Positions 33,501 to 41,635 of a stretch of DNA of 48,017 nt are shown here, in pieces (positions within the stretch are counted from its first letter, which is position 1; each line of letters opens with the position of its first letter). The stretch covers positions 1 through 48,017 of the forward strand of contig JAFRLP010000284.1 in the NCBI GenBank assembly GCA_017431185.1, written 5' to 3'. Made by a program: the position numbers and the translations under genes. A model generated the notes under the pieces. That model was not told where the DNA came from. It saw only the letters and a list, made by a program, of their open reading frames with translations, and ran no database searches. The DNA comes from Victivallales bacterium (GTDB lineage: Bacteria > Verrucomicrobiota > Lentisphaeria > Oligosphaerales > Oligosphaeraceae).

Positions 33501-34479
33501 AGCCATTCTGCCAGCGGTAGTCGGCCCAATCGGCGGAGAGGTAGTTTTTGCAGACCACTGCTCCCTCCTCAGTCATCTCCGTCAAATATTTGAGGTATGG
33601 GTCGAAACCCCAGCCAATGACACACAGGGCATTGTCAAGAACGGACGGAGCGGGTGGCAGGGTGGCCAGTTCGCGCTGGAAATCCGGGTCGTGAGCCAGG
33701 ATGTCCTTGAAGAATTCATGAAGGCCACCAGAAAAGAGCACAATCTGGTCGGTATAGGAAATGGAACCACCAGGCAATAAATCCAGTGTGCCGAGGGCCA
33801 GCCGCCAACCGTCAGGCAAATAGTGGAGACGGTCGTTCTTCTCGCGGTAACTCCCAATGGTGGACTGCCACCAGGGAAAGACCACGGAGTCGTTGATTTT
33901 CACGCGGAAATGCGCGAAACTTCCCAGGCCGGTGCGAGTATTGGCCAGGAGCATTCCCTTGCTGGACTGCACGTATGATTCCACCTTGGTCGGGGAACTG
34001 ACCTTGGCCGCTGGCAAGAAGGGTCCAAGATATCCCGCGCCGAAATAGTATCCATCCTTCAGAAAATCCTCCGCAAAATGGCTTGAAGAGAAGGGCTGGA
34101 GAAAACGAATGTGCGCACTGTTGTTTTGGAAAACCTGTGTCCTTCGGAGTCCGCCGTTGACGATGGCGTACTGCTTGTGGATGCGAAGACCTGGCATGTC
34201 GGGATTCTCGCACACGTACTTGACCCAATTCTCCCCTGCCTGTCTTTCCAGCGCCGCATCCTGGCTGTCGCACCCCTTCAGGTCTCCCTGGGCGGAGAGC
34301 AGGTAATAGCTGTTGCTCATTCGCGCCAGGGCGGGCTTGCCGTCCAGACGACGGATGACGGAGGTGAGCGCACCGGTTCGGTCATCCAGTTCGTAGGTTG
34401 CGGTCTCGCTTTGCAGAGTGAAGGCGAAGGCGTTTCCCGCCAGTGCCAGGAGCAGGATGGGCAAACAGATTCTTATCAT
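30592..34479 (-). CDS. Very large secreted glycosidase-like protein with C-terminal CBM9-like domain
   Basis: 1295 residues. The ATG at 34479 overlaps the AraC stop as ATGA and opens a signal peptide ([20 protein letters not shown]); the longer frame to 34641 lies inside the AraC gene. A beta-rich N-terminal part is followed by a barrel-like region ([50 protein letters not shown]). Acidic residues in VYMDEAQ are candidate catalytic residues (inference). After mixed beta domains, the last ~190 residues match the CBM9-like pattern ([32 protein letters not shown]). The family is not recognised. Its neighbours suggest a mannose-containing or uronic-acid glycan as substrate. Confidence 0.72.
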   Translation of the reverse strand: MIRICLPILLLALAGNAFAFTLQSETATYELDDRTGALTSVIRRLDGKPALARMSNSYYLLSAQGDLKGCDSQDAALERQAGENWVKYVCENPDMPGLRIHKQYAIVNGGLRRTQVFQNNSAHIRFLQPFSSSHFAEDFLKDGYYFGAGYLGPFLPAAKVSSPTKVESYVQSSKGMLLANTRTGLGSFAHFRVKINDSVVFPWWQSTIGSYREKNDRLHYLPDGWRLALGTLDLLPGGSISYTDQIVLFSGGLHEFFKDILAHDPDFQRELATLPPAPSVLDNALCVIGWGFDPYLKYLTEMTEEGAVVCKNYLSADWADYRWQNGFHSKTGGFITGPEIQSYIARLHSISPRVQAGCYSITVGGDPNSPLYQEHPDWFRRQNRAGEEDILFPGMFTNYQTMMNRTEVREFISQTCASMADYIGAAYVYMDEAQHQNTINWQTMELIRDDHVADFWKRLRHKAERSGKFLFFNGSGNPYADLNYMECPRKLLQPDQWRVFAGVALGLELFSTLRPSSRLCLLYWRDFKDYIGRCLALGWIPSPLDIETGASIPYLRAIQETGKTLPVSIHHAPDWTRNPETVVESYAVRRKDADDMLLSYINRAPHAADLTVEVELDSLDLNGDINVWALKTIYPTKSDNHALSDAEIRATYQASNWFDQFVSVPRLIYSGTPQGKLSHAFKEVSSNHLVQLMVTPGHLSVFSIEGIPANYFYTSRRGLRITGREIRCERETAELLLATTRPVTDIRVDGVKADSRPIALGNVMGQIIRIGRGRHTLDWREASEATPMADRRSFASDGRIIHAMPENGGFCSVDWHGRSCCTGRTPLQLPERYRRATYLVRDANVLEGNELQLTLGRNSVIRYQPYPKRPAHVELKETRVQAKGLSVTRTGTFLGANRELRSLQPELPPCQVEADAERLRLLAGTTRREDTLDTSHYAGLEITGAQCLRLRLTNTFHNATSLFGDHLHVWGRRPELDFSGLVLDFRVSGNYAWRVALPVGIGSRELKNAFPSWGRGQSQDRIMSLGNLLDTPETVFSLDLERLAPKGWDGTLFLSIGSNHVMANRMLELEILSANDRSADDFLEPADLAAVSSASGKIPAPLALPRTNASPTSATPEWARLDNLQPYADSAPPSQSTNARLAYDSACLYVEVTAEESRHPVTRNANPWENDCIELWFATPKGMLLQMVIDAAGRTAFLPEEAGFGNGVSVKTIQSEQGSRHFLAIPWKNLEVAEPVPGTSIRFNLCRTRQVVPRERASWGPCRRQYGFRDLEKYGLLALGRLEGGLGRYEEITLP

Positions 34480-35366
34480 GGCTGTCGTTTGCTGGTGGAA
34501 TTGCCATTTCGTCGGGAGGGCGGAAAACCGAAGCGTTTTCTGTACAGGCGTGAGAAGTAAAATGGGTCGGTGTAGTGGAAACGGGCAGCCACTTCCTTTA
34601 CGCTGGCCTCGGGATGTTCCGTCATGTATCTGTTGGCACAATCCAGGCGAAACCTCTCGAAGGCGAGTTTGGGTGGTGCATCGAACAGGACATGACAGAG
34701 CCGTGTCCAGGTGCGCGCCCCGACCCCAAGGCGTTTTTCAATGGCGCGCCTGGGAAAGAATCCCTCCTGGACACCTGTCTCGAATAGTTGGAGTATCTGA
34801 TGGTGCAGACTGTGCGTTGTGTCGTTCTTGCTTGGAGTGACCAGAAGTTGCGCTGCGGGAAACGCCTCCAGAAGCAGAAGGAAAAGGGAGGAGGCCATCC
34901 CCTCGCAGACTTCCAGGGGCTGCTTGCTTCGCCCAGCCAGGAAGAGTTGCTCCAGCGCTCCCTCCACAAGGATCGGTTCCAAAATGGCGGCCACCTGCGC
35001 CTGGGGAAGGATGTTCGATGGAAACAGTTGCCTTACCGGCTTGTTTTCCGTGCCGTCGAAGAGATTGAAATGAAGGAAAATGTGGCTATCATTTGCCACA
35101 AAATTGTCCTGGTGGAGCTGCCCAGGCTGTATCAGCAGAAAATCGCCGCATGGGCAGTCAACCTGAAGCTTCTCCAGGTGGCAGCGGTAGGTGCCGCCGC
35201 AGGGGATGATCAATTCGAACTCCCGATGCACGTGCGGGCGCCAATCGGCGCTCCTCTTGACGGTCACACGCTGGAAATCCAGCAATGACAGGCGCAGCAT
35301 GCGGGCAGAGTGCCGCCGAACGACGCTGCCATAGTTTTCTCGGGAGATGATTTCATCCGAACGCAT
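34476..35366 (-). CDS. AraC-family transcriptional regulator, module 3
   Basis: 296 residues from the ATG at 35366, preceded by GAGAAAG. The N-terminal cupin part (RPHVHREFELIIPCGGTYRC, CGDFLLIQPGQLHQ) is typical of AraC effector domains. The C-terminal DNA-binding part has the second helix-turn-helix SVKEVAARFHYTDPFYFSRL followed by FGFPPS. The first helix-turn-helix (AIEKRLGVGARTWTRLCHVL) is present but weaker. It overlaps by 4 nt with the 1295-residue gene, so regulator and target form one operon. It is divergent from uxaC at 35662 across a 295-bp gap with two palindromes and may therefore also control uronate use. Confidence 0.9.
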   Translation of the reverse strand: MRSDEIISRENYGSVVRRHSARMLRLSLLDFQRVTVKRSADWRPHVHREFELIIPCGGTYRCHLEKLQVDCPCGDFLLIQPGQLHQDNFVANDSHIFLHFNLFDGTENKPVRQLFPSNILPQAQVAAILEPILVEGALEQLFLAGRSKQPLEVCEGMASSLFLLLLEAFPAAQLLVTPSKNDTTHSLHHQILQLFETGVQEGFFPRRAIEKRLGVGARTWTRLCHVLFDAPPKLAFERFRLDCANRYMTEHPEASVKEVAARFHYTDPFYFSRLYRKRFGFPPSRRNGNSTSKRQP

Positions 35367-35391
35367 CTTCGCTTTCTCTGTTCAAAGGTGT

Positions 35392-35409
35392 ATGCGCCAT
35401 AAGGCGCAT
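35392..35409. promoter_or_regulatory. Palindrome ATGCGCC-ATAA-GGCGCAT in the AraC leader
   Basis: Perfect 7-bp arms with a 4-bp centre, 26 bp upstream of the AraC start codon and inside its predicted leader. It is a candidate operator or leader hairpin. Confidence 0.45.
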
Positions 35410-35437
35410 GTAGTGCATCTTTCTCAGGTTGTGAAAT

Positions 35438-35492
35438 AATATACATCTGGAGTTGCATGGAGGATATGGAGTTTTTGGACATTCCATATCCT
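35438..35492 (-). promoter_or_regulatory. Module 3 promoter with overlapping 10-bp-arm palindrome
   Basis: The minus-strand -10 TATATT is at 35443-35438. With a 17-bp spacer the -35 would be the poor TATCCT at 35466-35461. This hexamer is part of a perfect inverted repeat AGGATATGGA/TCCATATCCT (35461-35470 and 35483-35492, 12-bp centre). A weak -35 under a palindrome is the usual arrangement for activator-dependent transcription. Confidence 0.5.
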
Positions 35493-35590
35493 GTGTGGCA
35501 TATTTGACTGCCTCTTGTGACACACAGGAGGCGACACCATCCAGATGCGCCGCGCCGACGTGCGAGTTTTCGCAGGGAAACAACTTGATT

Positions 35591-35618
35591 TTGAGTGTTT
35601 CGCATACTATGTTATCGT
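35591..35618 (+). promoter_or_regulatory. Probable uxaC promoter
   Basis: -35 TTGAGT (35591-35596), 16-bp spacer, -10 TATCGT (35613-35618). An alternative pair TTGATT/CTATGT lies 6 bp upstream. The flanking 5-bp inverted repeat CATAC/GTATG brackets the -10. Confidence 0.45.
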
Positions 35619-35661
35619 ATGTGCTTTTCATTGTCCCCGAATACGAACCAAAGGAGAACCA

Positions 35662-37032
35662 ATGGCTTTTCTGGATGACCATTACCTGCTGCAAAGCGAC
35701 TCCGCCAAGGCGATTTACGCCGCGGTGAAGGATTTGCCCATCATTGACGCCCACAACCACTGCGACGTGAAGTCCCTGGCGGAAGACCGCAATTTCGCCG
35801 ACCTGTGGGAGTGCGAGGCCTCCACCGACCACTATGTGTGGGAGGTCTTCCGCAAATGCGGCGTGCCAGAGGAGTACCTCACGGGAAAAGCCCATACCAA
35901 CTACGAGAAATGGATGGCTGTCGCCAAGGCGTTTCCACGCATCGCCGGCAACCCGACCTACGAGTGGATTCACCTCGACCTGAAGCGCCGTCTGGGCATT
36001 GATGAGGTCATCAACGAAAAGACGGGCGACGCCATCTGGAAGGCCGCCAAAGACATCCTCGCCCGCCCGGAGATGTCCCAGCAGGGGCTCATCCGCCAGA
36101 TGAACGTGGAGACCATGTGCTCGACGGACGACCCAGCCGACACGCTGGAGTACCACCAGGCGCTGGCCAAATCCTCCATCGCGGGCGTGGTGCGCCCCAC
36201 GTTCCGTCCCGACAAGGCCATGAACATCCACAAGCCCGACTGGCCGGAGTACATCGCCCAGCTGGGCAGGCGCTGGAACACCGCCATCACCAGCGCGGGC
36301 GAACTCATCCAGGTGCTGCGCCGTGCGCACAAGTTCTTCGCAGAGCAGGGGTGCCGCGCCTCCGACCACGGCATCGAGAATCCCTGGACCTACCAGTACA
36401 CCGAGAAGCAGGCGGACGCCGTGTTCCAGAAGGCGCTCTCCCGCCAGCCCCTCTCCCACGATGACCTGGTATGCTACATCTCCTGGTTCACCAACGAAGT
36501 GGCGGAACTGGACGCCGAGGACGGCTTCGTGTTCCAGATGCACATCGGGGCCATCCGCGATGTCCGCGACAGCCTGTACAAGGCGCTGGGGGCGGACGTC
36601 GGCGGCGACCTCGGCGACCATCAGACCGACTACATCCACCCGCTTCTGCCGTTGCTCAACCGCTTTGACGGACGGCTCAAAGTCGTGCTCTACAACATGA
36701 GCCCCGTGCATAACGCGACTTTGGCGCAACTGACCCGCGCCTTCGGCTCCACCGTCAACCTGGGCCTCGCCTGGTGGCTGAACGACTCCTTCGTGGGCAT
36801 GGAACGCCAACTGGAATACGCCAGCAGCGTCGATGTGCTCTCCGCCTTCGCGGGAATGGTCTCGGACTCCCGCAAAATCCTCAGCTACGGCTCCCGCTTT
36901 GAACTGTTCCGGCGCACGCTGGCGCGTGTCCTGGGCGGCATGGCCGACCGCGGCCAGATGCCGCTGGAGGTGGCCACGGAACGTGCCGTGGAACTCTCGT
37001 ATCAACGTCCAAAAACCTGGTTTGGCTTCTAA
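35662..37032 (+). CDS. uxaC: Uronate isomerase (glucuronate/galacturonate isomerase)
   Basis: 456 residues from the ATG at 35662, with AAAGGAGA at 5 nt; an in-frame extension to 35545 would lie across the promoter. This is the usual family length. The amidohydrolase-fold metal motif is IIDAHNHCD (about 26-34), and family blocks ETMCSTDDPADTLEYH, HIGAIRD, AWWLNDSF and SYGSRFELFRR are present. It converts D-glucuronate to D-fructuronate and D-galacturonate to D-tagaturonate in the cytosol, the entry step of hexuronate breakdown. This fits the pectin- and uronate-related enzymes in the window. No reductase (uxaB/uxuB) or dehydratase of the classical pathway is adjacent. Confidence 0.95.
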   Translation: MAFLDDHYLLQSDSAKAIYAAVKDLPIIDAHNHCDVKSLAEDRNFADLWECEASTDHYVWEVFRKCGVPEEYLTGKAHTNYEKWMAVAKAFPRIAGNPTYEWIHLDLKRRLGIDEVINEKTGDAIWKAAKDILARPEMSQQGLIRQMNVETMCSTDDPADTLEYHQALAKSSIAGVVRPTFRPDKAMNIHKPDWPEYIAQLGRRWNTAITSAGELIQVLRRAHKFFAEQGCRASDHGIENPWTYQYTEKQADAVFQKALSRQPLSHDDLVCYISWFTNEVAELDAEDGFVFQMHIGAIRDVRDSLYKALGADVGGDLGDHQTDYIHPLLPLLNRFDGRLKVVLYNMSPVHNATLAQLTRAFGSTVNLGLAWWLNDSFVGMERQLEYASSVDVLSAFAGMVSDSRKILSYGSRFELFRRTLARVLGGMADRGQMPLEVATERAVELSYQRPKTWFGF

Positions 37033-37044
37033 AAGGAGAAAACA

Positions 37045-37224
37045 ATGGCTGATCCCAAAACCCAAAAGTACGTCTGCGACGTGTGTGGCTACGTGTACGA
37101 CCCTGCGGCTGGCGACCCCGACAGCGGAATTGCCCCCGGCACCGCCTTCGCCGACATCCCCGAAGACTGGGTGTGCCCTCTCTGCGGCGTAGGAAAAGAC
37201 TCGTTCAAACCTGTTGAAGAATAA
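37045..37224 (+). CDS. Rubredoxin
   Basis: 59 residues from the ATG at 37045, with AAAGGAG 7 nt upstream. Two Cys pairs, [12 protein letters not shown] (C11, C14) and [13 protein letters not shown] (C44, C47), bind one iron. The PEDW element and the usual length of about 55 residues complete the family. This is a small cytosolic electron carrier, typical of anaerobes. It follows uxaC by 12 nt and so is probably co-transcribed, although no direct link to uronate metabolism is known. Confidence 0.95.
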   Translation: MADPKTQKYVCDVCGYVYDPAAGDPDSGIAPGTAFADIPEDWVCPLCGVGKDSFKPVEE

Positions 37225-37261
37225 GGAAACTGTTTCTATTCAGCCCCCCAGGCCACTTCAA

Positions 37262-37287
37262 TCCGCGAGGCCTGAAGGCCTCGCGGA
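37262..37287. other. 11-bp perfect hairpin with TGAA loop, and a second hairpin downstream
   Basis: TCCGCGAGGCC/GGCCTCGCGGA is separated by TGAA, and a smaller stem CCTGG-TGCG-CCAGG lies near 37305-37318. They occupy the 182-bp gap between rubredoxin and the deacetylase-like gene. No T-run follows, so this may be a processing, pausing or mobile hairpin and not a simple terminator. Confidence 0.6.
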
Positions 37288-37406
37288 CAGGTTGGGGTCT
37301 CACGCCTGGTGCGCCAGGTTCTGGAGGCAAATCCGGTCCAGGACACGGCAAAACAGGAGAGGCGCTGGATAGTTCCCAAGAACTTCTCAAATCAAGGAAG
37401 CGTAAC

Positions 37407-38597
37407 ATGCTGGAAATCACCAATTTGCGTCAAGGCGCGATTCTGAACCACAACCACGGCCAGGAGAGCGACAAGAGCCTGAAAGTCCGCCTGGAAGGAA
37501 TCTCCGACGCCGGCTACCCCGTGAAAGTCAATGGCGTTCCCGCACAGATGGACGGACGGCGCTTCTGCGCGGACATCGAACTCACCCGGCAGTTCAACGA
37601 CGTCAAGGCATCCGTGCTCACCCCGTTCGGCACCTACTCCCAGGACATCACCCTGGTCTGGGACAAGCGTTCCTTCAAGCGGGTCAATTTCTACATTGAC
37701 GACCACAGCTTCTTCTTCACCGACCTGGCGAAGGAGCGCCCTGCCCACGCCTTTGACCATTTCTACCTGGCTCACCTGAAGCGTCTCCACGACCTCTACG
37801 GTCTGAAGGTCGCCCTCAACTGCTTCTACAGCAATGACCATGCAAACGGCTTCAGCATGTCCGAAGTGCCCGACATCTGGAAGCAGGAGTTCATCGACAA
37901 CTCCGACTGGCTGAAATTCACCCTGCACGCCCCCAGCGAATTCCCGGACCGTCCGTGGATTGAGAGCAACGCCGAGGTGCTGGTCAAATACTTTAACCTG
38001 CTCAAGAAGGAAGTTACCCGCTGGGCCGGCGAGGAGTCCTACGCCGCACCCAACATCCTGCACTGGGGGAACATCCATCCCACGGTGGCGCAGGCCCTGT
38101 TCGAGTGCGGATGCCGTGCCTACACGGGTTCCATGATTCCCTGCGTGATGGGCGGCCCCAGCCTGGCTGACCGCCAGAAAGGCGGTTCAATGGCCGAAGT
38201 GGAGAAGCGTTCCCTTTCAGGCGAAGACCGCGCCGCCACCACGGAGGGCATCCGACTGCACTACGACGTGCCCGAGCGCGAGTCCTACGTGGCCAACCAC
38301 TGCGCACGCTACATGCCTGAATTGGGAATCTTCCTCTACACCAACATGGCCTGCCTCAACCTTGTCCCGCTCAAGGAGGTCCTGCCGGTCATCTCCGCCG
38401 CATTGAAACGCTATGCCGCCACCGGCGCCGAGGTCTGCAACTACCTCTCACACGAACAGTACTCCTTCCCATACTACTCCAACTACGAGCCTGACCACCT
38501 GGAGCGCCTGGAAGTGGCTGCCAAATATCTGCACGAACAAGGCTACCGCTACGTCTTCTTCAACGAAGGCCTCCTCGGCAATACCGCCTGGAATTAA
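37407..38597 (+). CDS. Polysaccharide deacetylase-superfamily-like protein, function uncertain
   Basis: 396 residues from the ATG at 37407, with AAGGAAG 8 nt upstream. The N-terminal ~85 residues look like a beta-sandwich module. After it the chain resembles NodB-like deacetylase folds: NFYIDDHSFFFTDLA with paired Asp, KFTLHAPSEFPDRPW with His, and late LSHEQYSFPYYS with His-Glu. These could be metal and catalytic residues, but spacing is unlike the classical family, so this is a weak assignment. It has no signal peptide. It is 182 bp downstream of uxaC-rubredoxin on the same strand. A sugar-modifying or hydrolytic role is inferred from context only. Confidence 0.5.
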   Translation: MLEITNLRQGAILNHNHGQESDKSLKVRLEGISDAGYPVKVNGVPAQMDGRRFCADIELTRQFNDVKASVLTPFGTYSQDITLVWDKRSFKRVNFYIDDHSFFFTDLAKERPAHAFDHFYLAHLKRLHDLYGLKVALNCFYSNDHANGFSMSEVPDIWKQEFIDNSDWLKFTLHAPSEFPDRPWIESNAEVLVKYFNLLKKEVTRWAGEESYAAPNILHWGNIHPTVAQALFECGCRAYTGSMIPCVMGGPSLADRQKGGSMAEVEKRSLSGEDRAATTEGIRLHYDVPERESYVANHCARYMPELGIFLYTNMACLNLVPLKEVLPVISAALKRYAATGAEVCNYLSHEQYSFPYYSNYEPDHLERLEVAAKYLHEQGYRYVFFNEGLLGNTAWN

Positions 38598-38616
38598 TCT
38601 GGACATTAATAAAAGA

Positions 38617-38644
38617 CTGCGGCGGGCGCATTACCTCGCCGCAG
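38617..38644. other. 8-bp perfect hairpin after the deacetylase-like gene
   Basis: CTGCGGCG/CGCCGCAG with a 12-nt loop, 19 bp after the stop. It has no following T-run, so terminator function is only possible. The rest of 38598-38732 shows no gene. Confidence 0.4.
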
Positions 38645-38732
38645 CAAGCACAGCCCACGGTGCGTTGAAAGAACGCTTAACGGCAAACAATATAACGTGA
38701 CCTAGCCGAGGACTGCGCTCGCCGCCCTCAGT

Positions 38733-39730
38733 CAATGTAAGGAACAACCTCAGTTTATGGAGAAACTGCAATGGGAAAGGCTGGATATACATCAGCGACT
38801 GGATATTGCCATCGATTTTCCAGCACTCGCCGTCCAGCACAATTTCTGGAATGAAATGGACTACCAGTGGTGGACATGTGTGCTGGTGGATTACCCACAG
38901 CTTGCTGAATACTGCGACAAATGGGAAATCATGGACGGGGGGCAATGGGCCTGCATATTGGAGAACTCCCCTCAATTTGCGGACAGGTACCAATGCGACT
39001 GGGACAAATTTGACGGAGACAATTGGTCGCGTGTGCTGGCAAAACAGCCGCAATTTGCCAAATACTGCAAGTGGGAGAAACTCAATGGCCGAGACTGGAC
39101 ATTTCTGCTGATGGCGCAACCCCAATTCGCAGCATACTGTGACTTCTCCCAAATAGACAAGTGGGGCATGTTATTGCATCAAATGCCTCAATTCATCGAA
39201 AAATGCCCTTTGGAGGAAAGGATGAAATGGCATGATTCCTTCTGGGCAACTCTGGTAGCCGACTGGCCGAAATTGGCGGCTTATTGCAACTGGCAGGGTT
39301 TTACGGGCGAAAGCTGGTCGCTACTGTTGCAGAAGCAACCTGAATTTGCCGACGCCTGCTCGTGGGACACATTGACCGGAAGCGATTGGACGGAGCTTCT
39401 TCTCAAGCAGCCGAAATTCGCAGACCGCTGCAACTGGAAACTGCTGGATGGCGGGCTCTGGTCCTATCTTCTGCAAACCAGACCTCAAATGGCCAGCCAC
39501 TGCCAATGGGAGAAGCTCGACGGAAACGACTGGGTTTGGCTGCTTCTTGCTCAACCCCAATTCGGCGACAATTGCGACTGGGAAAACTGGATGGCAGCAA
39601 TTGGAGCGAACTCCTCCAGGAGCAACCTTTCTGGGCCGAATTCTGTGACTGGAAGAAACTAAATGCCGAGGATTGGGAGAAACTGCTCCAAAGGCGTCCG
39701 CAGTTTTCCTCTAGACGCCTCGGCATCTAG
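38733..39730 (+). pseudogene. QPQFAD tandem-repeat gene, 5'-truncated and frameshifted
   Basis: Repeat-coding sequence begins upstream of the first ATG (38757) in the middle of a repeat (KEQPQF, then MEKLQWERLD). It breaks off within about 40 bp upstream, where only a stop-containing unrelated frame remains. It encodes about eleven 24-residue repeats matching the second half of the 20455-22119 locus (e.g. MKW-FWATLV, SWSLLLQ, RPQMASHC). At 39583-39586 an AAAA run is one A short of the frame needed: the first frame ends at 39662, while the next frame continues GKLDGSNWSELLQEQPFW to a stop at 39728-39730, exactly like the other locus. A good ribosome site is absent. This is a decayed copy, unless the shift is a sequencing error or programmed slippage. 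Confidence 0.82.
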
Positions 39731-39740
39731 ACGCCTGGAA

Positions 39741-41321
39741 CTATTTCGCGGGCGTGTACTCGAAGGTGGCCTTGGGGCCTCCCTTTTCGTCCAGGGCGTA
39801 GGTCAGTTTCAGGCTATCGCGTTTGGGGTGCTTTGCCGTGGTGGCGTTGGAGGCTTGGAACGACCAGTTCCACGTCCATTTCTCCTCATCGCCGGGGAGA
39901 CGTTTGATGATGCACTGCCAATTGCCGCGGTAATCGGGCTTGCTGACGGTGCTGGGCGGGTATTTGACGACTCCACCGATGTTGAACTGGATGGTGGGGT
40001 TCTGCCTGGCGTCCAGCCGAACAGTCAAGCGGGGCGTTCCCCGCAGGGGATTGATGGTCAGTTTCTTGCCTTTGGTCTCGGTCACCTTTTCAGGATCGAA
40101 GGGACGCACCACCTTCTTCCCGAAAGGCAGGCTGAAACTGGCCGACAACTGCGGATTGTTGCTGGCGCATGGGTTGATTTGCGTGGAGCACCCTTCAAAG
40201 CCGAAGTCCAACGTAGAGGGCGCACTGCCCGTGGCGCGGATGAGCGAGGGCAATTTGGACTCAGGCGCCTCCTGCCTGTGCTTGCGCTCGTAGTAGTCAA
40301 TGCTCTTGGTGACTCCCACGCGGTCGAGCTGGTACTGCCTGCTGGTGTAGTACTCCTCCTGCGTGAATCCCTGGAAACGCTTGGTGGCGCACTTGTGCAA
40401 CGCCTCCAGAATGGGAAACACGCTCACGGGAGCCTTTCCAGCCGCAATTTCGTCCACCAGCGGCGGGAAAAGGCCGGGAGCGAGAGGTTTCTCCTTCTTC
40501 ACATCCACCAGGTCGAATATCGCGTACTTGGCGACCTTGTCGGTGTTGTAGAGGGTCTCCACATCAGGATACATGGGGACTTTCAAGGTGCGGACTTTCT
40601 TGCCCGTCTTGACGTCACGCAGCACAAAGGACTTCCTGCCGCCAGTGTTCAGATAGACGTCCTGGAAAAGGACGCCGCTGCCTGGATGCATTTCATTGTC
40701 CTCTCCATTGAATTTGACCCTGTAAATCTGGTCGCCAAAGCTGTTGATGTGAACACAGGCGGGACGGATGCGGACGTAATTGTAGATGCGCCCCAGCGCG
40801 CAGAACCATATCACGTAGAGAAGGACTGCAACCATCGCCAATTGCAGAAGGATGCTCAAGGCCGGATACCGCTTATACCAGGAAGGCACGATCTGCGCCG
40901 GCCCAATCTCGCTGGCGGGCACCTTGGCGGCCTTCGTCGGCACCGCATCCGCCTTCCCCGAGGAGGGCTGGATGGGCGGCAAATCCTTCTGATGCACCGC
41001 CAGTTCCAGGTCACTTTCGCGGGGTGGCGCCGAAGCAGCGGCGACACTGTAAATCTCCCCCACCGGATGCCACGCGCCATCCTGCCAGATCAAATCCTCC
41101 GCCGTCAGTTGGCCAGAATTGACCCTTTCGCCAAATTCCTCCACGGTCAGCGCCATTCCATGTTCTTCGCAGCCAGTGAAAAAGACCAGCACACAGCCAG
41201 GGTCGGACTCGCCGGGTATTTGCACTGCGTTCCCGCAGACCGAACAGGTCACACTGCTTCCAGCCAATGACTCATCGGAGATTCCCGCCGCGCCACATTC
41301 ACATTTGTACAGTATCGGCAT
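39741..41321 (-). CDS. Zinc-ribbon/GYF_2-like membrane protein, function unknown
   Basis: 526 residues from the ATG at 41321, which has a perfect AGGAGG 3 nt upstream, partly supplied by a REP-like repeat. The N-terminus carries a zinc-ribbon-like Cys set (YKCECG and CSVCG). A GYF_2-like domain follows (LTAEDLIWQDGAWHPVGEIY). A linker rich in Ala and Pro leads to a single membrane helix near 160-180 (LSILLQLAMVAVLLYVIWFC), then about 340 residues of unrecognised globular sequence. The topology suggests a cytoplasmic sensing part and an extracytoplasmic domain. Similar arrangements occur in Planctomycetes-Verrucomicrobia-type proteins of unknown role. It is convergent with the repeat pseudogene. 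Confidence 0.75.
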   Translation of the reverse strand: MPILYKCECGAAGISDESLAGSSVTCSVCGNAVQIPGESDPGCVLVFFTGCEEHGMALTVEEFGERVNSGQLTAEDLIWQDGAWHPVGEIYSVAAASAPPRESDLELAVHQKDLPPIQPSSGKADAVPTKAAKVPASEIGPAQIVPSWYKRYPALSILLQLAMVAVLLYVIWFCALGRIYNYVRIRPACVHINSFGDQIYRVKFNGEDNEMHPGSGVLFQDVYLNTGGRKSFVLRDVKTGKKVRTLKVPMYPDVETLYNTDKVAKYAIFDLVDVKKEKPLAPGLFPPLVDEIAAGKAPVSVFPILEALHKCATKRFQGFTQEEYYTSRQYQLDRVGVTKSIDYYERKHRQEAPESKLPSLIRATGSAPSTLDFGFEGCSTQINPCASNNPQLSASFSLPFGKKVVRPFDPEKVTETKGKKLTINPLRGTPRLTVRLDARQNPTIQFNIGGVVKYPPSTVSKPDYRGNWQCIIKRLPGDEEKWTWNWSFQASNATTAKHPKRDSLKLTYALDEKGGPKATFEYTPAK

Positions 41322-41325
41322 AATC

Positions 41326-41388
41326 CTCCTATGAAACACACCGTGTTTCATGCGTTGTGTTGACGGCGGCGAGGACACCGCCGCCACA
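41326..41388. repeat. REP-like hairpin repeat, distant copy
   Basis: Same orientation as 8884-8946 and about 85 percent alike by eye. The first hairpin AAACAC/GTGTTT is preserved although its loop differs, and the GC stem is retained with a changed loop. It ends inside the ribosome site of the 526-residue gene. The remainder of 41389-41560 is AT-rich with no gene seen. Confidence 0.75.
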
Positions 41389-41560
41389 CTCGTTGGGTTG
41401 AAAAAACTGTGACCAGAGAAAACCGCCCGCCTTCCGCAGAAAAATGCCCCACGGACGACCAAAACCGGTTTCATCGCCAACTCTTTCTTTAACTTATACG
41501 TACACCTCCAGTTGTCAAACCATTCTGGCTTTTTTTTCCAAAAACTATGCGACTGCGAAC

Positions 41561-41588
41561 TTGCAATATCCTCAAAACAATATATATT
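41561..41588 (+). promoter_or_regulatory. Promoter of the ior operon
   Basis: -35 TTGCAA (41561-41566), 16-bp spacer, -10 TATATT (41583-41588), predicting a leader of about 40 nt before iorB. Confidence 0.6.
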
Positions 41589-41635
41589 TCTACGAATCTT
41601 TTTTTGATACAGTGTTCTTGTGTATAGGTGTTTCG

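Noticed and set aside
34480..34641. N-terminal extension of the 1295-residue protein
   Set aside because: It lies inside the AraC coding sequence and would precede a clear signal peptide; the ATGA overlap start is far more likely.
35353..37065. 570-codon minus-strand frame antisense to uxaC
   Set aside because: uxaC is unambiguous; the opposite frame has low-complexity Val/Gly/Ala-rich sequence typical of shadows.
39663..41270. 535-codon plus-strand frame antisense to the 526-residue membrane protein gene
   Set aside because: No recognisable domain; the minus-strand gene has a perfect ribosome site, a zinc ribbon and a membrane helix.
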